In this document: piece by piece, positions 10,995-23,800 of the stretch
Numbering within the stretch: position 1 is the stretch's first letter
Layout of the letters: the number at the start of each line of letters is the position of its first letter
Origin: Tetrahymena elliotti 4EA
Lineage: Eukaryota > Ciliophora > Oligohymenophorea > Hymenostomatida > Tetrahymenidae
Length of the DNA: 53,642 bases
Assembly: GCA_000231825.2 (NCBI GenBank)
Contig: JH720316.1
Span: 211,941 to 265,582 of the forward strand
Direction: 5' to 3'
The notes under the pieces: generated by a model
The model's input: only the letters and a program-made list of their open reading frames with translations
The model's database searches: none
What the model was told of the DNA's origin: nothing
Program-made: the position numbers and the translations under genes

Positions 10995-13900
10995 CAACTA
11001 CTCAATAATTTAAAAATGGTCTTTTTTAATTAAGGACACCCTTTTTATTTTCAAAAATTAGGTTTCTTTTTCCTTTTTTTAGTTAATTAATTTCCCTATT
11101 ATATATTTGTATATATTTTTTTTTTGTTTGTAAAGAAAGGTATTTCTTTCTATTAATTTTTGCAAATTTAATTTATAGTTTTTGATAACTCAAACAAGCA
11201 AGCAAACAATCAAATTATCAATCAATCAAAAAAACTAAAAATCAAGCAAAAATCAAAGAAAACACTTTCTTCATAGATTAACTCATTCATTTAACTATAA
11301 TATTAAAGAATGCAAATTCTGTCTGCCCTTCTTTTTAACTAAAAAGTATTTAATAAAGAATCTTTTGATAATTTAATCTTTTTCTTTATTCACACAAACT
11401 CAAACAGCAAGCAATCAAGCAAGCAAACAAATAAACAAAAATAAATTAATGGGAGTGAGTCTTCTTGTTAGTTTTCTTTTCCTTCATTTTTAAGCTACCC
11501 ACCCTCTAAGAGTTTGGCAATGAAACAAATGAAAAAATATAAAATTTGTTGATTGCCTGCCATCTCTATTGTAATCCTCAATTATATATATAATTATTTA
11601 TTTAATTAAAAGAATCAATTAATCTGTCAATATCTATCTATTTAATTGTTTGTTTGTATGTTTGCCTTTATCTCTTCTATTTAATATTTCAATTTATTAA
11701 ATTTATAGTTTTTCTTTTTCCTTTAATCTTAGTTAGGTCTCGCTGACCAAAATCTTAGAAAGGATTGATTGCGCACCTTAAATAATTTATTTTTTATTAG
11801 TCTTTCCTTGCTATTTATAATGCAAAAATCAAAGACTCCCTGAGTATATCTTTTTATTTTATTATTTAAGTATTTATGCTGGTTTTTTCTTTTGACTGAC
11901 CTTTTTTTTTCTTCTCTCTTATTTCTTTTATTCAGCACTGACTTTTTATTTGTCCCTCATATCATTCATTTCAAATATATCCTTCCTAAAAGAACCAACA
12001 CATTTATGCAAGTCAGCATTATTATTTATTCATTTAATTCATTTATTTAGTGAGTTAGTAGTCACACCAAAATTTATTAAAAAATAAAAATATATTCAAA
12101 AAGCCATATTATTTGCTTATTTTTTCCTTGCCTATTCTTTTATTGACTAAAAGCATTTATTTGATTTCTTAGAACTCCTTCAAAAAAATTTACATTTTTT
12201 TGCTTTCCAAAAAGCACAACTTTATCCAATATTTTTATCATTCGAAATGCAGATTTTCTTGTTCAATTTTTTGTTAAAAATACCACATCCATCGACCTTC
12301 AGATAAGCTTGCATGCAAAAAAATAAATAAAAAAAGAAAGAAAGATAGAAAACCAAAATAATATTGCTAAGATAAATTTTAATTTGTATGGCGTCTCTCT
12401 TTGTTTGAATAATTAAACTTCTTTCTTTCTTGTAGATTTAATAACTCACGTTGTTGCAAATTAAATTAGTAAAATCTCTATTCAAATAGAATCTCATCTC
12501 TCTCACTCATCTCACTTTCAGCTCAATTTCCTCTTTGTTTATTCATCAATTTTTTGAGTATGAAACAACATTTAAATGACATTTTAAACACACCCAAATA
12601 AGTTATTTGAGTGGTTACATTACTCTTAAAATTGGTTTAAAAAATTTTAATTTTAAAAAAAGAATTTGATATTTTTGCATAAATCAACCAACTACTTTTC
12701 TCCATAAACTTATCCAACAAAGAAAAGTTATTTCTTGCATAAAGCTAGCCATGGTTACTTTTAAGAATTTTAAATATATTTTTATAAATTATTTATTCTA
12801 TTTACTGACAAACAATTCAGAAAAAAAGACACAAAATAAAATGTGATTTTATACTATTAAACTACAATTTTTCTTGTTTGTTTTTAAATTTTGTATGAAT
12901 GTAAAAGTAAAATTTTATACAGAGTCAATATTCTAGTACAAATAATGGATACTTTAATATTTTAGCAAGGAAATAAGAAAACATTTGTAATTTGTAATAT
13001 TGCTTTACAAATTCAATTAAAATTTAATTATTTTTTTATAATTGGCGCAATTTGAGCAAATTAATCAATAATTAATTGTTCATTTTCTTTCGAGCTAAAT
13101 TTTTTAATCAAAGATAAGAATGCTCTCTAGCCAAATCAAATTTTTCTTGTTTCTAGATCTAATTTGATGAATGAATAAAGATACATTTAAACATTCTCAG
13201 ATGATCTTGTGTTAAATAAAAAAAATCAAGCAATAATAAGAAATTATACCAAAATAAGTCCCCAGTTTTTCAATTAAAATATAATAAGAACATAATCAAA
13301 AAAAATGGAAACTGTTTGGTCTGATTATTTTAACTTGAAGCATGAACTTTTAAACATAAAAAAAGTTCATTTAACTAAAATTCTAAAATGGGAAAAATTC
13401 AGCTGAAGTGAAATAAATAAATATACTTTCTTAATTTTGTTAATTGATAATTAAAAACAAGTTATTGGAAGATAAATAGATAGATTAGATACTTTTATCT
13501 CTTTACTTTATTATTTTTTAATAAGATTTAGATACTTTTTTACAAGGAAAAATATTAATGAATAAATCAGCTCGCGCATTTATTCCTCAGTATTTATAAA
13601 ATTTATACAAAGAGTTTTCAAACCCTTACTTTGTCAAAACACTGATCGAACTCAAAATCTAGAACGAACTATTGAGTTAATACCTAGCTTTTATCCTAAA
13701 AAGAGGCTCAAGTACTCTCAAAAGTACTTCTCTCAGTTGAAAAATTCTATTTTTTCATTATCCTTTCTCGGTAAAGCTGTAGTTTATTTTTCAACTAAAG
13801 TGGTCAGTAACATTTTTTCAGCCAAAATATGAGAAAAATAAATAAATAAATCAATAAAAATCAATAAAGCAATCAGAAGTCTAAATAAAATCTAAACTAA

Positions 13901-15716
13901 GTTGGCTCAGGATAGAACGAACTGAATTCATAATTCAATAAAATTCTAATCAATTTTTTTCAAACAAAAAATTTTTGATTTCATTCATTTTTTATTGAAA
14001 TACTTACTTTTATTTTTAAAAATAATTTTTATCAAAAATTACTACAAAAAAAATGATTTTTGGGCTTAAAAAATGAAAATGTTTTCAAGAAAGTTATTGT
14101 TTCAATCTTGTTTTAAATCCACTGTTTAAAAAATCTATTTAAAAAAACTAACTTTGTTTTTCAAGAAAAGCCTGAAGCATTTAGTAGGCTGAGTTAAATA
14201 ATTATTTAAATGGAATTTTTAAATAAAAGCAGTAAGAGAAGGATATTAGCTAGAAAGAAAATCAGGGTTTTGGTTCTTGTCTTATTGATTTAGTAAAAAT
14301 TGATTAAAAATAGAACAATAGATTGAAGAAAGAATATGTTTAAATAGTTTGTCCTTTAAATAAATCCTATTAAAATTAAATAATTAATGTCAAATAATTT
14401 AAATAATATCCACTCTAATTATAATATTAACTTTCTAACGCTAACTTATTTAAAAAAATATTCTGATCCAGAGAACTTAATTAACTCATTAATAAAATAA
14501 CTCACTCACTTGCTCACACTTTCTCTCCCTCACCCTCTCTATCTATCTATCTATTTTTAAAAAATTAAATAACTTTTCAATCTCTCTATTTCTATTTACT
14601 GGAAATTTATTATTAGATCAAATAGTATTGTCTATATTCTATTTAAATTTTTAAAAGCCAACAAAAATACACCTACGAACCTACAATTAAAAAACATTTA
14701 TAATAAAACATCATTTAAATCAGCAAATTTAAGCACAAACTATCTCAATCATTCACATTTTTTCCACTTTTTTTCAATTTGAAAAAGATTTTTTCACAAG
14801 TGAAAAAGGCTTTTTTAGTTCATAAAAAGAAATCTCATAATAATAATTATAAAAAGTAGTGAGATTTGTACAGGTAATTTAATTAAAAACGATCTTTTTA
14901 TTGAAATCATTTTACATAAGTTTCTATTTCAAAATACATATTTTAATTTATTTAAAAACTAATTAGAATTTCCAATTGAAATTTTCTTAAAAAGTAAAAA
15001 AAAACTTAATTAGAATATTTGAAGTAAAATTTCTTACAAATCTGAGTAACAAGCTTTGAGAATCCCTAAATAATACAACCAGACATTATCCATTTGAAGT
15101 TTTTGTTCAAATTAATTCTGAAAATGTTGAGTAAATTCAATTTATTGATATATATTTGCTTTACTTTCAGTTAAATGCAGCATTGATGTTATTCTTATTT
15201 TTGTAACAAAAACTTTATTTAAGATTATTATTCATCAATTTCTTTTTTGATTAAAATAAATTTATTTTTTAAAATAACTTAAATAAAATATTGTTCATTA
15301 TTTTTTAAATTGATTTATTTTTGTTGAAAATTACTATTTTTCTTATGAAATTTTATATGCCAATAATATGATTTGATTTCAAATAAAATTGATTTACTTT
15401 TGATTTGAATTATTTTAAAAGAAGTTAAAAGATGGTTGCAAATTTTAATTGCATTTGATAAAGGAATACAATCAAAAATGATTAAAAAGTTAAATATGTT
15501 AATGAATGTGAGTAGAAAGTTCTATTGGTGAAATTAACAATGAAAAGTTAATTGATAATTTAAAATGAGTTTTGGCTTGTTTGCTTGTATATTGTTAGTG
15601 ATAAAAAAAGAATACACTATTTTGGATATATCTTTCTAACTAAATTAAGATACAAATAAATACTTTTTTATATTCTTTCATATCATACATAGCACTTCAA
15701 ACCAAATTTTTAAATT
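10995..15716. other. 4.7-kb gene-poor interval
   Basis: The largest stretch in the window without a confident gene. It contains simple repeats: CAAG/AAGC-type at 11401-11440, ATCT-type at 14541-14555, and scattered (GATA)n and (TGAA)n. There are two short minus-strand ATG frames, 11390-11563 (57 aa, MAGNQQ start, two hydrophobic patches) and about 11630-11938 (~103 codons read with TAA as Gln). Neither exceeds what is expected by chance when TGA is the only stop. A higher-complexity patch at 13590-13815 breaks frame. Remaining sequence is A/T-rich filler, including the promoter side of the carrier gene. Confidence 0.5.
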
Positions 15717-17441
15717 ATGGGAAAAGATTTCAATCAAATTTTAGATAGTAGCAGCGAATAAGACTTCGTTGCTATAGGAAAGCCAGCTGACCCAAATTTA
15801 GTTACCACTCCTGCTATTTAGGAAAGAATTAGTAAAAATAGCTATTCTCTCATCAAATTCATTAATTATGTTTAATTTGGCTCTCTCTATTTGCTTAAAA
15901 TTTCACCAAATTCTTCATAAAATGTTTTTGCCAAGTTTTATTCTCAAAAAATGTTCTAAAAATAAAATATTTAAATAAAGGTGAACGTCATGTTAAGTTT
16001 TAAGCTGCTTAGTTTTATGCATAATCTTTCTTAAGGTATTTTTACTTGATTGATTTATTCATTTACATGTTTTACACATACAAATATGAATCTAAATTAT
16101 GATTTTTATTTATGAAAAAATGAATTAAAAAATTATATTTTAATTATAAACAAATAGTTTCTTAACTGCTCCTTTGATCACTACTCATGTTTCTCTTTAA
16201 CTCTCTGTTATTCCTCATAAAAATCTTTATGGCGATACCGTTGAATAAGATTTGAAAGCACTTGCTAAAGTCAGCAAAGAAATTACTGTTTAAGACAGAC
16301 GTAAATTTGAACTTCTCATCAAGTCAGGAGCAACAGGTACTTATTGAATGTGATTTATCAATCAATAACAATCATAAAATTTGAAAATCTGAAAAATGAA
16401 TCAATAAAATGAATGAATTATAATAATATTTTTTATATTTGATTAGGAACTAACAAGCCTTTCAGAGCTCCTGTCTATGGTACTTACATGGAAGTATTTA
16501 GGGGATTATCTAATTAAGGTCTTCTTGGTTTTTACAAAGGAAATTTCGTTGGCTTGATGTATACATTTTGTAATTCAACATTGCGTTTCAACTCAATTGA
16601 TATGCTTGACTACTCTTAATATTCTTTCTATCATCAAGGAAACTCAATATTGAGAGGTTTTTCGAGTAAGTTTTGTTCTACTTTATTCTAAAAACACAAA
16701 GAATCAAAAAGATATATATTTCCTTTCAATTTTCATTCAAAATTGAATACAAATCTAAAATTATTTTTATTATCTTTAGTGTTTGCTATTTGCTCTGCTA
16801 TTGACATGATTTGCTAACCTCTTTAGACCATTCAATCTAGATTTATTTTACAAAACAGATTACCTAACTTCGCCTTATATAAAAGCTTCTTAGATGTCTT
16901 CAAACGTCATAAGAGATAACCCTTCGAACTCTACAAAGGTATTTATTAACCACATAAATCAATAAAAATTCTTAACTTAAAATAAAAAATTAGGTGCATT
17001 CGGTCATTCAATTAAGAACGCCGTTTTAGCATTGACTTGGGCTCTTTATGATAAGGATAATGCCAAATAAAGCTTTTTGGTTTCTACATTAGCTAGTCAT
17101 TTCTTGACTTATCCAGTTTTAACTGCAATTAGAAGAGTTTAATGCTAGGTAAATTAAATTAATGAATTCTTAAATTTATTTGTTAAAATATTTTAAATCT
17201 AGAGCAATCTTCCAGGTATGATTCCTAAGAGATACGGTGGTACTTTCCATGCTCTTAGATTAATTGCTTAAGAAGAAGGTGTCAAAGGTTTATACAGAGG
17301 CTTTATCGCTTATGCATTAGCAGTAATTAATTAAAATAAAATGACATTCAATTTAATTTATCTAAATATAAATAGCAAACTTTCTTAAACGGTTTTGTAT
17401 TTTTATCAAACTCTTTCATTAACAGTGCCATTCAAGAATGA
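15717..17441 (+). CDS. Divergent mitochondrial carrier (SLC25-type) protein, 355 aa
   Basis: Eight exons: 15717-15831, 15981-16035, 16158-16336, 16447-16665, 16780-16938, 16994-17148, 17203-17322 and 17376-17441 (356 codons, TGA stop). The threefold carrier layout is visible. Each repeat has a Pro-containing helix end (P62, P203, P283) followed later by an aromatic-basic-Gly signature: GLLGFYKG, FELYKG and EEGVKGLYRG. The third repeat is the clearest (LTYPVLTAIRRVQCQ ... GGTFHALRLIAQEEGVKGLY). The acidic residue of the Px[DE]xx[KR] motif is absent from all three repeats (I64, Q205, L285). That pattern fits non-transporting or outer-membrane relatives better than a classical ADP/ATP-type carrier. 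Expected in a mitochondrial membrane. The first intron is chosen because its GTAAAA donor restores a sensible frame (SERHVKFQAAQFYAQSFLK). Confidence 0.85.
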
Positions 17442-18041
17442 TTTTCTAGTTAGTAAAACTGTAAAAATAAACTTCGCCAGAAGAACAAAAGTTTAAAATA
17501 ATTTATCAAATATATAAAAAACCTTAAATAAATAAATAAATCAATCATCCAATCAATAAACAATATATAAATAAACCATTCAACCAACAATAAATAATTC
17601 ACCCATCCATCCATCTATCCATCACTATATATCTAACTAAATAAGCATGTAATTAATATGTCTCTTATTTTATTATCTTTTATTTCTATGTATTATGTTT
17701 CTATGTATTAGTGCATCTCTACACTTGCTATTCTGTTAAACCTTACAAGTTCTTTTTCCATTACTTACACAATCAATAATTTTATCAATTTTATATTTTA
17801 ACAAATAAAAAATTACACTTGGTAAAATCACTTCAATTAATTACTTCTTTATGTTTAAAAATATTTTCTTCAATGTTTTTCTTTTTATGTTTTAATTTTT
17901 TTTCATTTAATTTTTTAAGTCGACTGCAAAAGATAAATAAATACATGATTCATAAAAAAGTGTCAAAATTAATAACCCGAGTAATTTCAAAAATATTTTT
18001 GATGAATTTTTTGAAGTAAATAGCTCTTATTAAAAGAGAGT

Positions 18042-18107
18042 ATAGAGTATGCTTAAATATAAGGTATTTTACCTATTAGTATTTTTAAGAAAAAAGTGAT
18101 ACTCTAT
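18042..18107. other. Nested stem-loop element, possible structured RNA
   Basis: An outer perfect 9-bp stem pairs ATAGAGTAT (18042-18050) with ATACTCTAT (18099-18107). Inside it, CTTAAA near 18052 can pair with TTTAAG near 18084, and at the centre AGGTA-TTT-TACCT (18062-18074) forms a perfect 5-bp hairpin. Three concentric stems in 66 bp is more order than the surrounding A/T-rich DNA shows. It may be a small non-coding RNA or a 3'-end processing or stability element; no family was recognised. Confidence 0.45.
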
Positions 18108-18470
18108 CTCAATCCTCACCATCATAAATTATGACCATATTTTCTGAATATTTTTAAATATATTACATATCACCAATATCAACCAAAATAGATTTAATGA
18201 GGTAAATGTTGATCAATAATAATAATTTCAAATAAATTAAATATAAAATAAACATTGATTCATATTTCATCAGGAATTGTATTATTATACATAGTTATGA
18301 AATAATTAAATATTAGCTATATGATTGTTGAAAGATAAAAAAATAAAAGACAAAAGAAATAATAAACAGTTATTTTTCTTTTAATTATCATTATTAATAT
18401 CATATTTTTTGTTATTTTACATCAATTTTTTTTCACATTAATTATCATTGGATTTTTTTAAAAATGTTGA

Positions 18471-18530
18471 TGATCACCTATGAGTCCTCTATGAGTTTGG
18501 GAGGACGGGGCTGGTGAGAATTAATGAGGA
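18471..18530. other. GC-rich patch, candidate non-coding RNA
   Basis: About 60 bp with far higher G+C than its surroundings. It carries two CTATGAG copies and a potential stem, GTCCTC pairing with GAGGAC, ahead of GGGGCTGG. All frames are closed or uninformative. A TGATGA sequence just upstream resembles a snoRNA C box, but I could not find a matching CUGA D box, so I do not name a class. Confidence 0.3.
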
Positions 18531-18782
18531 TTTATGGTAAATAGTTTTTTTCTGGTTTTAAGAAACATTTTAGTTCATTTTTCTCTGCAAAAATAAAATA
18601 AAATAAAAATATTGTTAAAAATTTATTTAAATGTTATTCGTATGTAATATCTAATAATTTTAGATGGATAAGAGTTTCTTTTATGTAAATTGGAAAGAAT
18701 AAGAATGAATATAGGCATAAAATATAACAGATAAATAGCTAGTTTGTAAAAAATATTAAGTTTTATAATGCAGAGAAAAAAG

Positions 18783-19892
18783 TCAAATTCTTCTAGATAA
18801 GAAATCCATCCATTCAGAGTTGCTAACTTTGAGTTACTTAATTTCTTGATAGAAATAATCTAGCTACTGCTTTGTGGGATAATAACCTTTACTATTTAGA
18901 ATGTATTAAGAAGCTTGATTGTAAAACATTTATCTTTCTTCTAAATCTTATTCTTCTGTTGGCAAATGGTGAACCTTAAGTTTGAGAATTTTTTGTTAAG
19001 TTAGAAATTCTAAATTTTCAAAGAATGTTTCCATGAGTTATTACTCTGAAGTGTATAGCTGCTACCTAGCTTGATATCTTGCTCTATTTATAGACTTAAG
19101 AATTTAATTGAGTATTTATGTGGACTATTCTCTAAGAACTCTATCAGCTAAATCTATTGCTATAGATAATTACTACTTCATTTAGAAAGTGAAATTGAAT
19201 TAGACATTGTTATTGTTCATGTTATTAAGCATATCTTATCTTAAATTTAGCAAAGATGATTCTATGTCATTCATATTTTATAAGTTTTAAGGTTATTTAT
19301 AATTATTCACTCTAATTTATTAATTGGGTCTATTTTCATTAGTTTCTGCAAAAGAAAATAACTTTTCAAAAAATCCTTTCTTAGGTTCTTCTTTGATTTA
19401 GGAGTTTATTTCATGATTATAATTCAGAATCTTAAATTAGTTTTGTTAATCTTATCCTATTTACTGACTCATCATTATGTTCTTCTTAACAGGAGAATTT
19501 TGGAAAATTTGGTTTCTTTAGTGAGGGGGAACTTCTTGGCCATTTGCAGGCTACATTTTACGAAAGATTTAAGGAACTTCATCATCTTTTAAATCTTTTT
19601 CTATCTTAATTGTTCCAGTGTATTGAACGTTGTTAGAATTATTTTTATATCTGCTAAGCAATTAAAGATCAGCTCTTGGATCAGGATCTTAGTTAAATTT
19701 ACTTTCAATATCTTTCAAATAGTTTTTGGTATTCTTCAAAGGACGAACTGTGCCTGTAGATGAAGAAATAGTGGATAATCCTAAATCAGATGTATAATAT
19801 GAGCTATTTGTGTAATTAAATGATCTTTAGTTGTAAATATCAGAATTGACTCCCGAAACTGACATTGCTACTCTTTCTCTTGAATAACTCAT
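18783..19892 (-). CDS. Unknown single-exon protein, 369 aa
   Basis: An uninterrupted 370-codon frame with TAA/TAG as Gln, starting at ATG (MSYSRERVAMSVSGVNSDIY) and ending in TGA. The N-terminal half is Ser/Asn/Gln-rich and probably disordered, with a KKGFFEKLFSF segment in the middle. From about residue 225 it becomes strongly helical and Gln/Glu/Leu-rich (QLSIAIDLADRVLREQSTQI and on to the end), which suggests a coiled-coil or helical-bundle C-terminal half. No signal peptide, membrane segment or catalytic motif is visible and I do not recognise the family. It is convergent with the carrier gene, and its composition matches other genes in the window. Confidence 0.8.
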
Positions 19893-20802
19893 AGTTTTCC
19901 TATTGCTTTAAAATCTTTTTATTTGCTTGTCAAACTAAATATTTGGCTTATTGAGCTAAGTCTTTGGTGTTTTTAAGTGTTTTTACTATTTTAATAAAGT
20001 AATTTAGAAATATATTATTAATTCATTTGTCAATTATTAATTTGTTATTTTTTTAAATTTATTTTTTATTCTAATTTTTATTGAACAAAAAACCATCATC
20101 GACAAACAAACAAAATCATAATTAAAAAACAATTCAAAATTTTCAAAAAAAAGAAATCATTAAATAAATTTATTTGATTCACAAATAAAAAAGCTGTTTA
20201 TTTTTTGAAATAGAATTTCATTTCTCAAAATTTTATTTTAATGTAAACTAACAAATAAATAAAAAAAATTAAGAAATAAAACAAATAAAAGAGAATCTTT
20301 TTTAAAGTAGAAGATTTCAAGATAGAATGAAAAAATGTGAAATAAAAAAGAAATATAGAGGGATGGATATATGAATGATAAAATGAATGTGAATGAAATG
20401 ATTGGATTAAAGATGAAGTAAGTGGATTGTTTTGTTTTGTTATAAAGTAAATGCTACTTATGTAGAATGAGACCTGACTGTGTTTCTGAATAGCATACAA
20501 AATCTTAATTTTATAAATAAATTTGATTAGATAAAATTAACAACAAAAAATATCCTTAATTAAATTATTACAAAATTTACAATAATTTGACAAAAAGCAA
20601 GATCAATCAATACAGAGTTTGTTTTCAGTCAATCAATTAATCAAAAAAGCATTCATTTAATAATAAATACAAAAATAAATAAATAACTCCAAAATTATTT
20701 TATTCAAATAGAAAGCAAGCAAGCAAGCAAACAAGCAAGCAAAGCAAGTAAATAAAGTAAAAATAAAGAGAGCTCATCTAATCAATAAATAGCAAATATC
20801 AA
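19893..20802. other. Divergent promoter region, UTP4 and the unknown minus-strand gene
   Basis: Both flanking genes start from this interval and run outward, so it should hold two promoters. It is A/T-rich, with an AAGC microsatellite just upstream of UTP4 (20713-20748). A 91-codon minus-strand frame at 20225-20500 is Phe/Ser/Ile-rich, low in complexity, and not considered a gene. Confidence 0.5.
20713..20748. repeat. (AAGC)n microsatellite
   Basis: About nine imperfect AAGC units lie roughly 55 bp before the UTP4 start codon, in the probable 5' UTR or core promoter. Similar CAAG/CTTG runs occur at 11401-11440 and 3421-3440. Confidence 0.8.
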
Positions 20803-23800
20803 ATGGAAATTGAAGATACTAAATAAGTTTCAAATGAACTTTTGAACAAGACCAAGGTAATTTAAAAGGAAAACAAAAATCCTAATTCTGCAAATAATTC
20901 CAATGAAAATTAATCTAAAAATGGTAAAAGTAAATCTAAACCCAAAGCAGAAATTCCAAAAGAAGACTATAAAACTAAGCTTAAAGTCTGTAAGTTTATT
21001 AAATTATTCCCTTAGCCTATTGAATGTATGGCTTATAGTGGTAAGGAACTTAATTATGTAGCAGTTTCTAGAGCTGATTCAAGCATTGAAATATGGAGAA
21101 GTACTAATTGGTCTTAAATCATTAAATTTTAAAACAGCGAAGCTGAAAAGGCTGTCCATTTAGCTTTCTATTATTTGGCTGACAGCAAGTAAACTGTCCT
21201 TCTAGCCTTTTGTGCCAATGGATTGATCAAGCTTTACGATTTTAATTCTCTTAAACCCAAACATGAATACACTAATCCTGGTGGCTATATTTGGGGTATA
21301 AGCAAGAATCCTCACACATAAGAAATACTTACTGCTTGTGAAGATGGATTTTTAAGAATATTCAATGTAGATGACGAATTAGGTTTAAAAATAAGATTTG
21401 TTTCTACTGTTAGAAATTTTGAAGAAAGGTAAAAAACAATTTATTTCCTTTTTATGACCAAAAATTTTAGTATATTTTAAAGCAAAAACAAAGAAATAAG
21501 CATACAAGCAAGTAGAATTATAAATCCTTTTAAAGACATTTATCCAAGCTTCATTAATATAGCAGCTTATTTCTGTTTAAAAGCATAAAATAATATTTAA
21601 TCATAAATAAAGGAATACAAATATCGAATTTATCTGACTAAACACGGCATTCATTTCACTAATAATTATAAATTTGAACTTTATCCTTTTAGCTTTATTT
21701 AAAGAAAAGGATAGATTGAATCATGAAACACTTTTCAATAATAAAAAATTATTTTTAAAATTAAGAAATTCATTTTATCAATTAAGTGTAAAATGTTTAA
21801 GTGAAATGAATGTTTTGAAGAAATTATAAACTACTTTTCTCAAGTGCCTGTAATAATTTTACAAATAAGTAGAAATAAAAATCTTTACTTTTCAGCTTTT
21901 CAGCGATTTTAACCCTAAAGAGTTGATCATATTTTAAAAAAATAAGAAATTTCAAATATTAGGTTGGAGTAAAATTATTAAATAAATTGCTCATAAATAT
22001 TAATATTTTACAATACAATACTAAGATTATTCATATTTTTTTTGGAAAAATTTGATTATAAAATTGAAAAGAATGAAGCAAATTAGACTTTTTGATAAAT
22101 AACTCTTTTGTTCTTTGAATAAATTTTTATATTTTGAATTAAAATTTAGATTTTAGTTAAATATTCTAGAATAAAGGTCAAAAACAATTTTATGCAAATT
22201 CAATTAATTATTTTAGTAATTTTAAATTAATAATGAAACAACAAATTTTTCTTAAATTAAAAGAGCCATTGATGTTTGTTGGGATTGTGAAAATCCAGAA
22301 GAATTCTATGGAAGTTACGATAGTGGATTAATTCGTAAATTTAACAAGGGTAAGTAGGTAATAGCTACTATGAATGTTAAGGAGAACTACGAAAAGTCTG
22401 TTGGCTGGCGTATATTGAGTATGAAGGATAACTAATTGGTAGTTGGTTGCAGTGATGGATAAATCAGAATTTTTGAGACTCGTTTTGGTACTGTTTTGAG
22501 ATCATTTAGAAAGCACGAAGCTGATGTAATGACTTTGGCATATAACCAATCTAAGGACTGCTTCTATGCTTCAGGTTCTGATTCGAAGATTGTTGTTTTC
22601 AAACTTACTAGAGGAGAGTGGATTATGATTTCTGAGGACAGAGGATAGTCTCATGATATTAAGAGTCTAATTCTAATTGATGATGGAAATGCTCTCATTT
22701 CTGGTGGTTTGACTACAGATATTTGCTAATACATTATTGAATAAGATGGTAAATTCTAAGAAAGAGCTGGATACAAGAAAGGTGAAAAGAAGAAATTGCG
22801 CCACATTCTTGGACTTGACTAAAATTTAGAACATTCTTTGGAGATCACTCAAGATAACTTTTTACTTTTAAAGAAAGCATTTTCAATTGAATTGTGGGAG
22901 TTTGATACAGATAATTTAAATTACTAATTATTACTTGAAGTTAAAACTAAGAGTTATATTTAAAGTGCTTCTCTCAGTGCTCTTGGTGAATATCTTGCTT
23001 ACTCAACTGAAAACGAAACTTATGTTTTTGGTTTAATGAGCACTATTTCAGGTATTGGCTAAAAATCTATCAAATTATAAAAATTATGCACTCTTCCTCC
23101 ATAAATTTTGGTCAAATTTTCTGAAGGACAAGCTGTCTCTTAATCATCAAGTAAAGGCAGTGGTTTCTTGTTATTGCTTGATTTCTAAAGAGACTTGTAA
23201 ATAATTAAATTAAATGACTAATTTGATTTGACTATGGAATAAGTAGCTACTTTAGATGTTGAACTTGCGACTAGTCAACACATTGTATTAGGTCCTAAGA
23301 ACAAGAGTGTTTTTATTGGATCCAAAATGAATAACACAATTGTAGAAATTGGCTTATCTAGCAAGAATCTTGGTAATGTACTATTTGAGGTCCCTCAACT
23401 TTGCGAAGGTTTCCATTTCAACCACATTAAAGTACTCCCCTCAACCAAATAACTTGTCATTTCTTATGAAAACAGAAAATTCGCCATATTTGACTTGATC
23501 ACTAAATAGCCAAGCAAATGGACAAAAGATAATTTTGATAAATTACCTCAATCTTACCTTAATCGTAATAATCACATAATGGGTATTCTTAAGCATCCTA
23601 AAGTACCACGTAGAATCATCCTCTATACATCTGACTCTTTTATAATAGTTGACCTCAACTCAAAGGCCCCTAAATACTCCATCTTCTAACGTCCCGAGTA
23701 ACCTGACAAAGAAGAAATAAGTATCTCATTCACAATTAAAGAGTTCTCTAAGCCTGTTATTTTTGCCAGAGAAGGTGTCTCAAATTCTGATAAGATAATA

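Larger units (their letters stand above)
17442..18782. other. Convergent intergenic region with structured elements
   Basis: Lies between the 3' ends of the carrier gene (+) and an unknown gene (-), so it contains both 3' UTRs. It holds (CATC)n/(ATAA)n-like simple sequence at 17520-17640, the nested hairpin at 18042-18107 and the GC-rich patch at 18471-18530, both listed separately. No convincing exon. Confidence 0.5.

Noticed and set aside
11390..11938. Two short minus-strand ATG frames (57 aa and about 103 codons)
   Set aside because: With only TGA as stop in AT-rich DNA, chance frames of 60-150 codons are common. Neither has a motif, good splice context or convincing composition.
13587..13815. 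Minus-strand segment that first looked like a continuous 75-aa protein and has a tRNA-like GAGTTCGATC
   Set aside because: Careful recounting of an A-run shows the frame breaks at TGA after 26 codons, and no cloverleaf or A box accompanies the B-box-like sequence.
20225..20500. Minus-strand 91-codon frame rich in Phe, Ser, Ile and Tyr
   Set aside because: Low-complexity A/T translation in a promoter region between divergent genes, with no splice or motif support.
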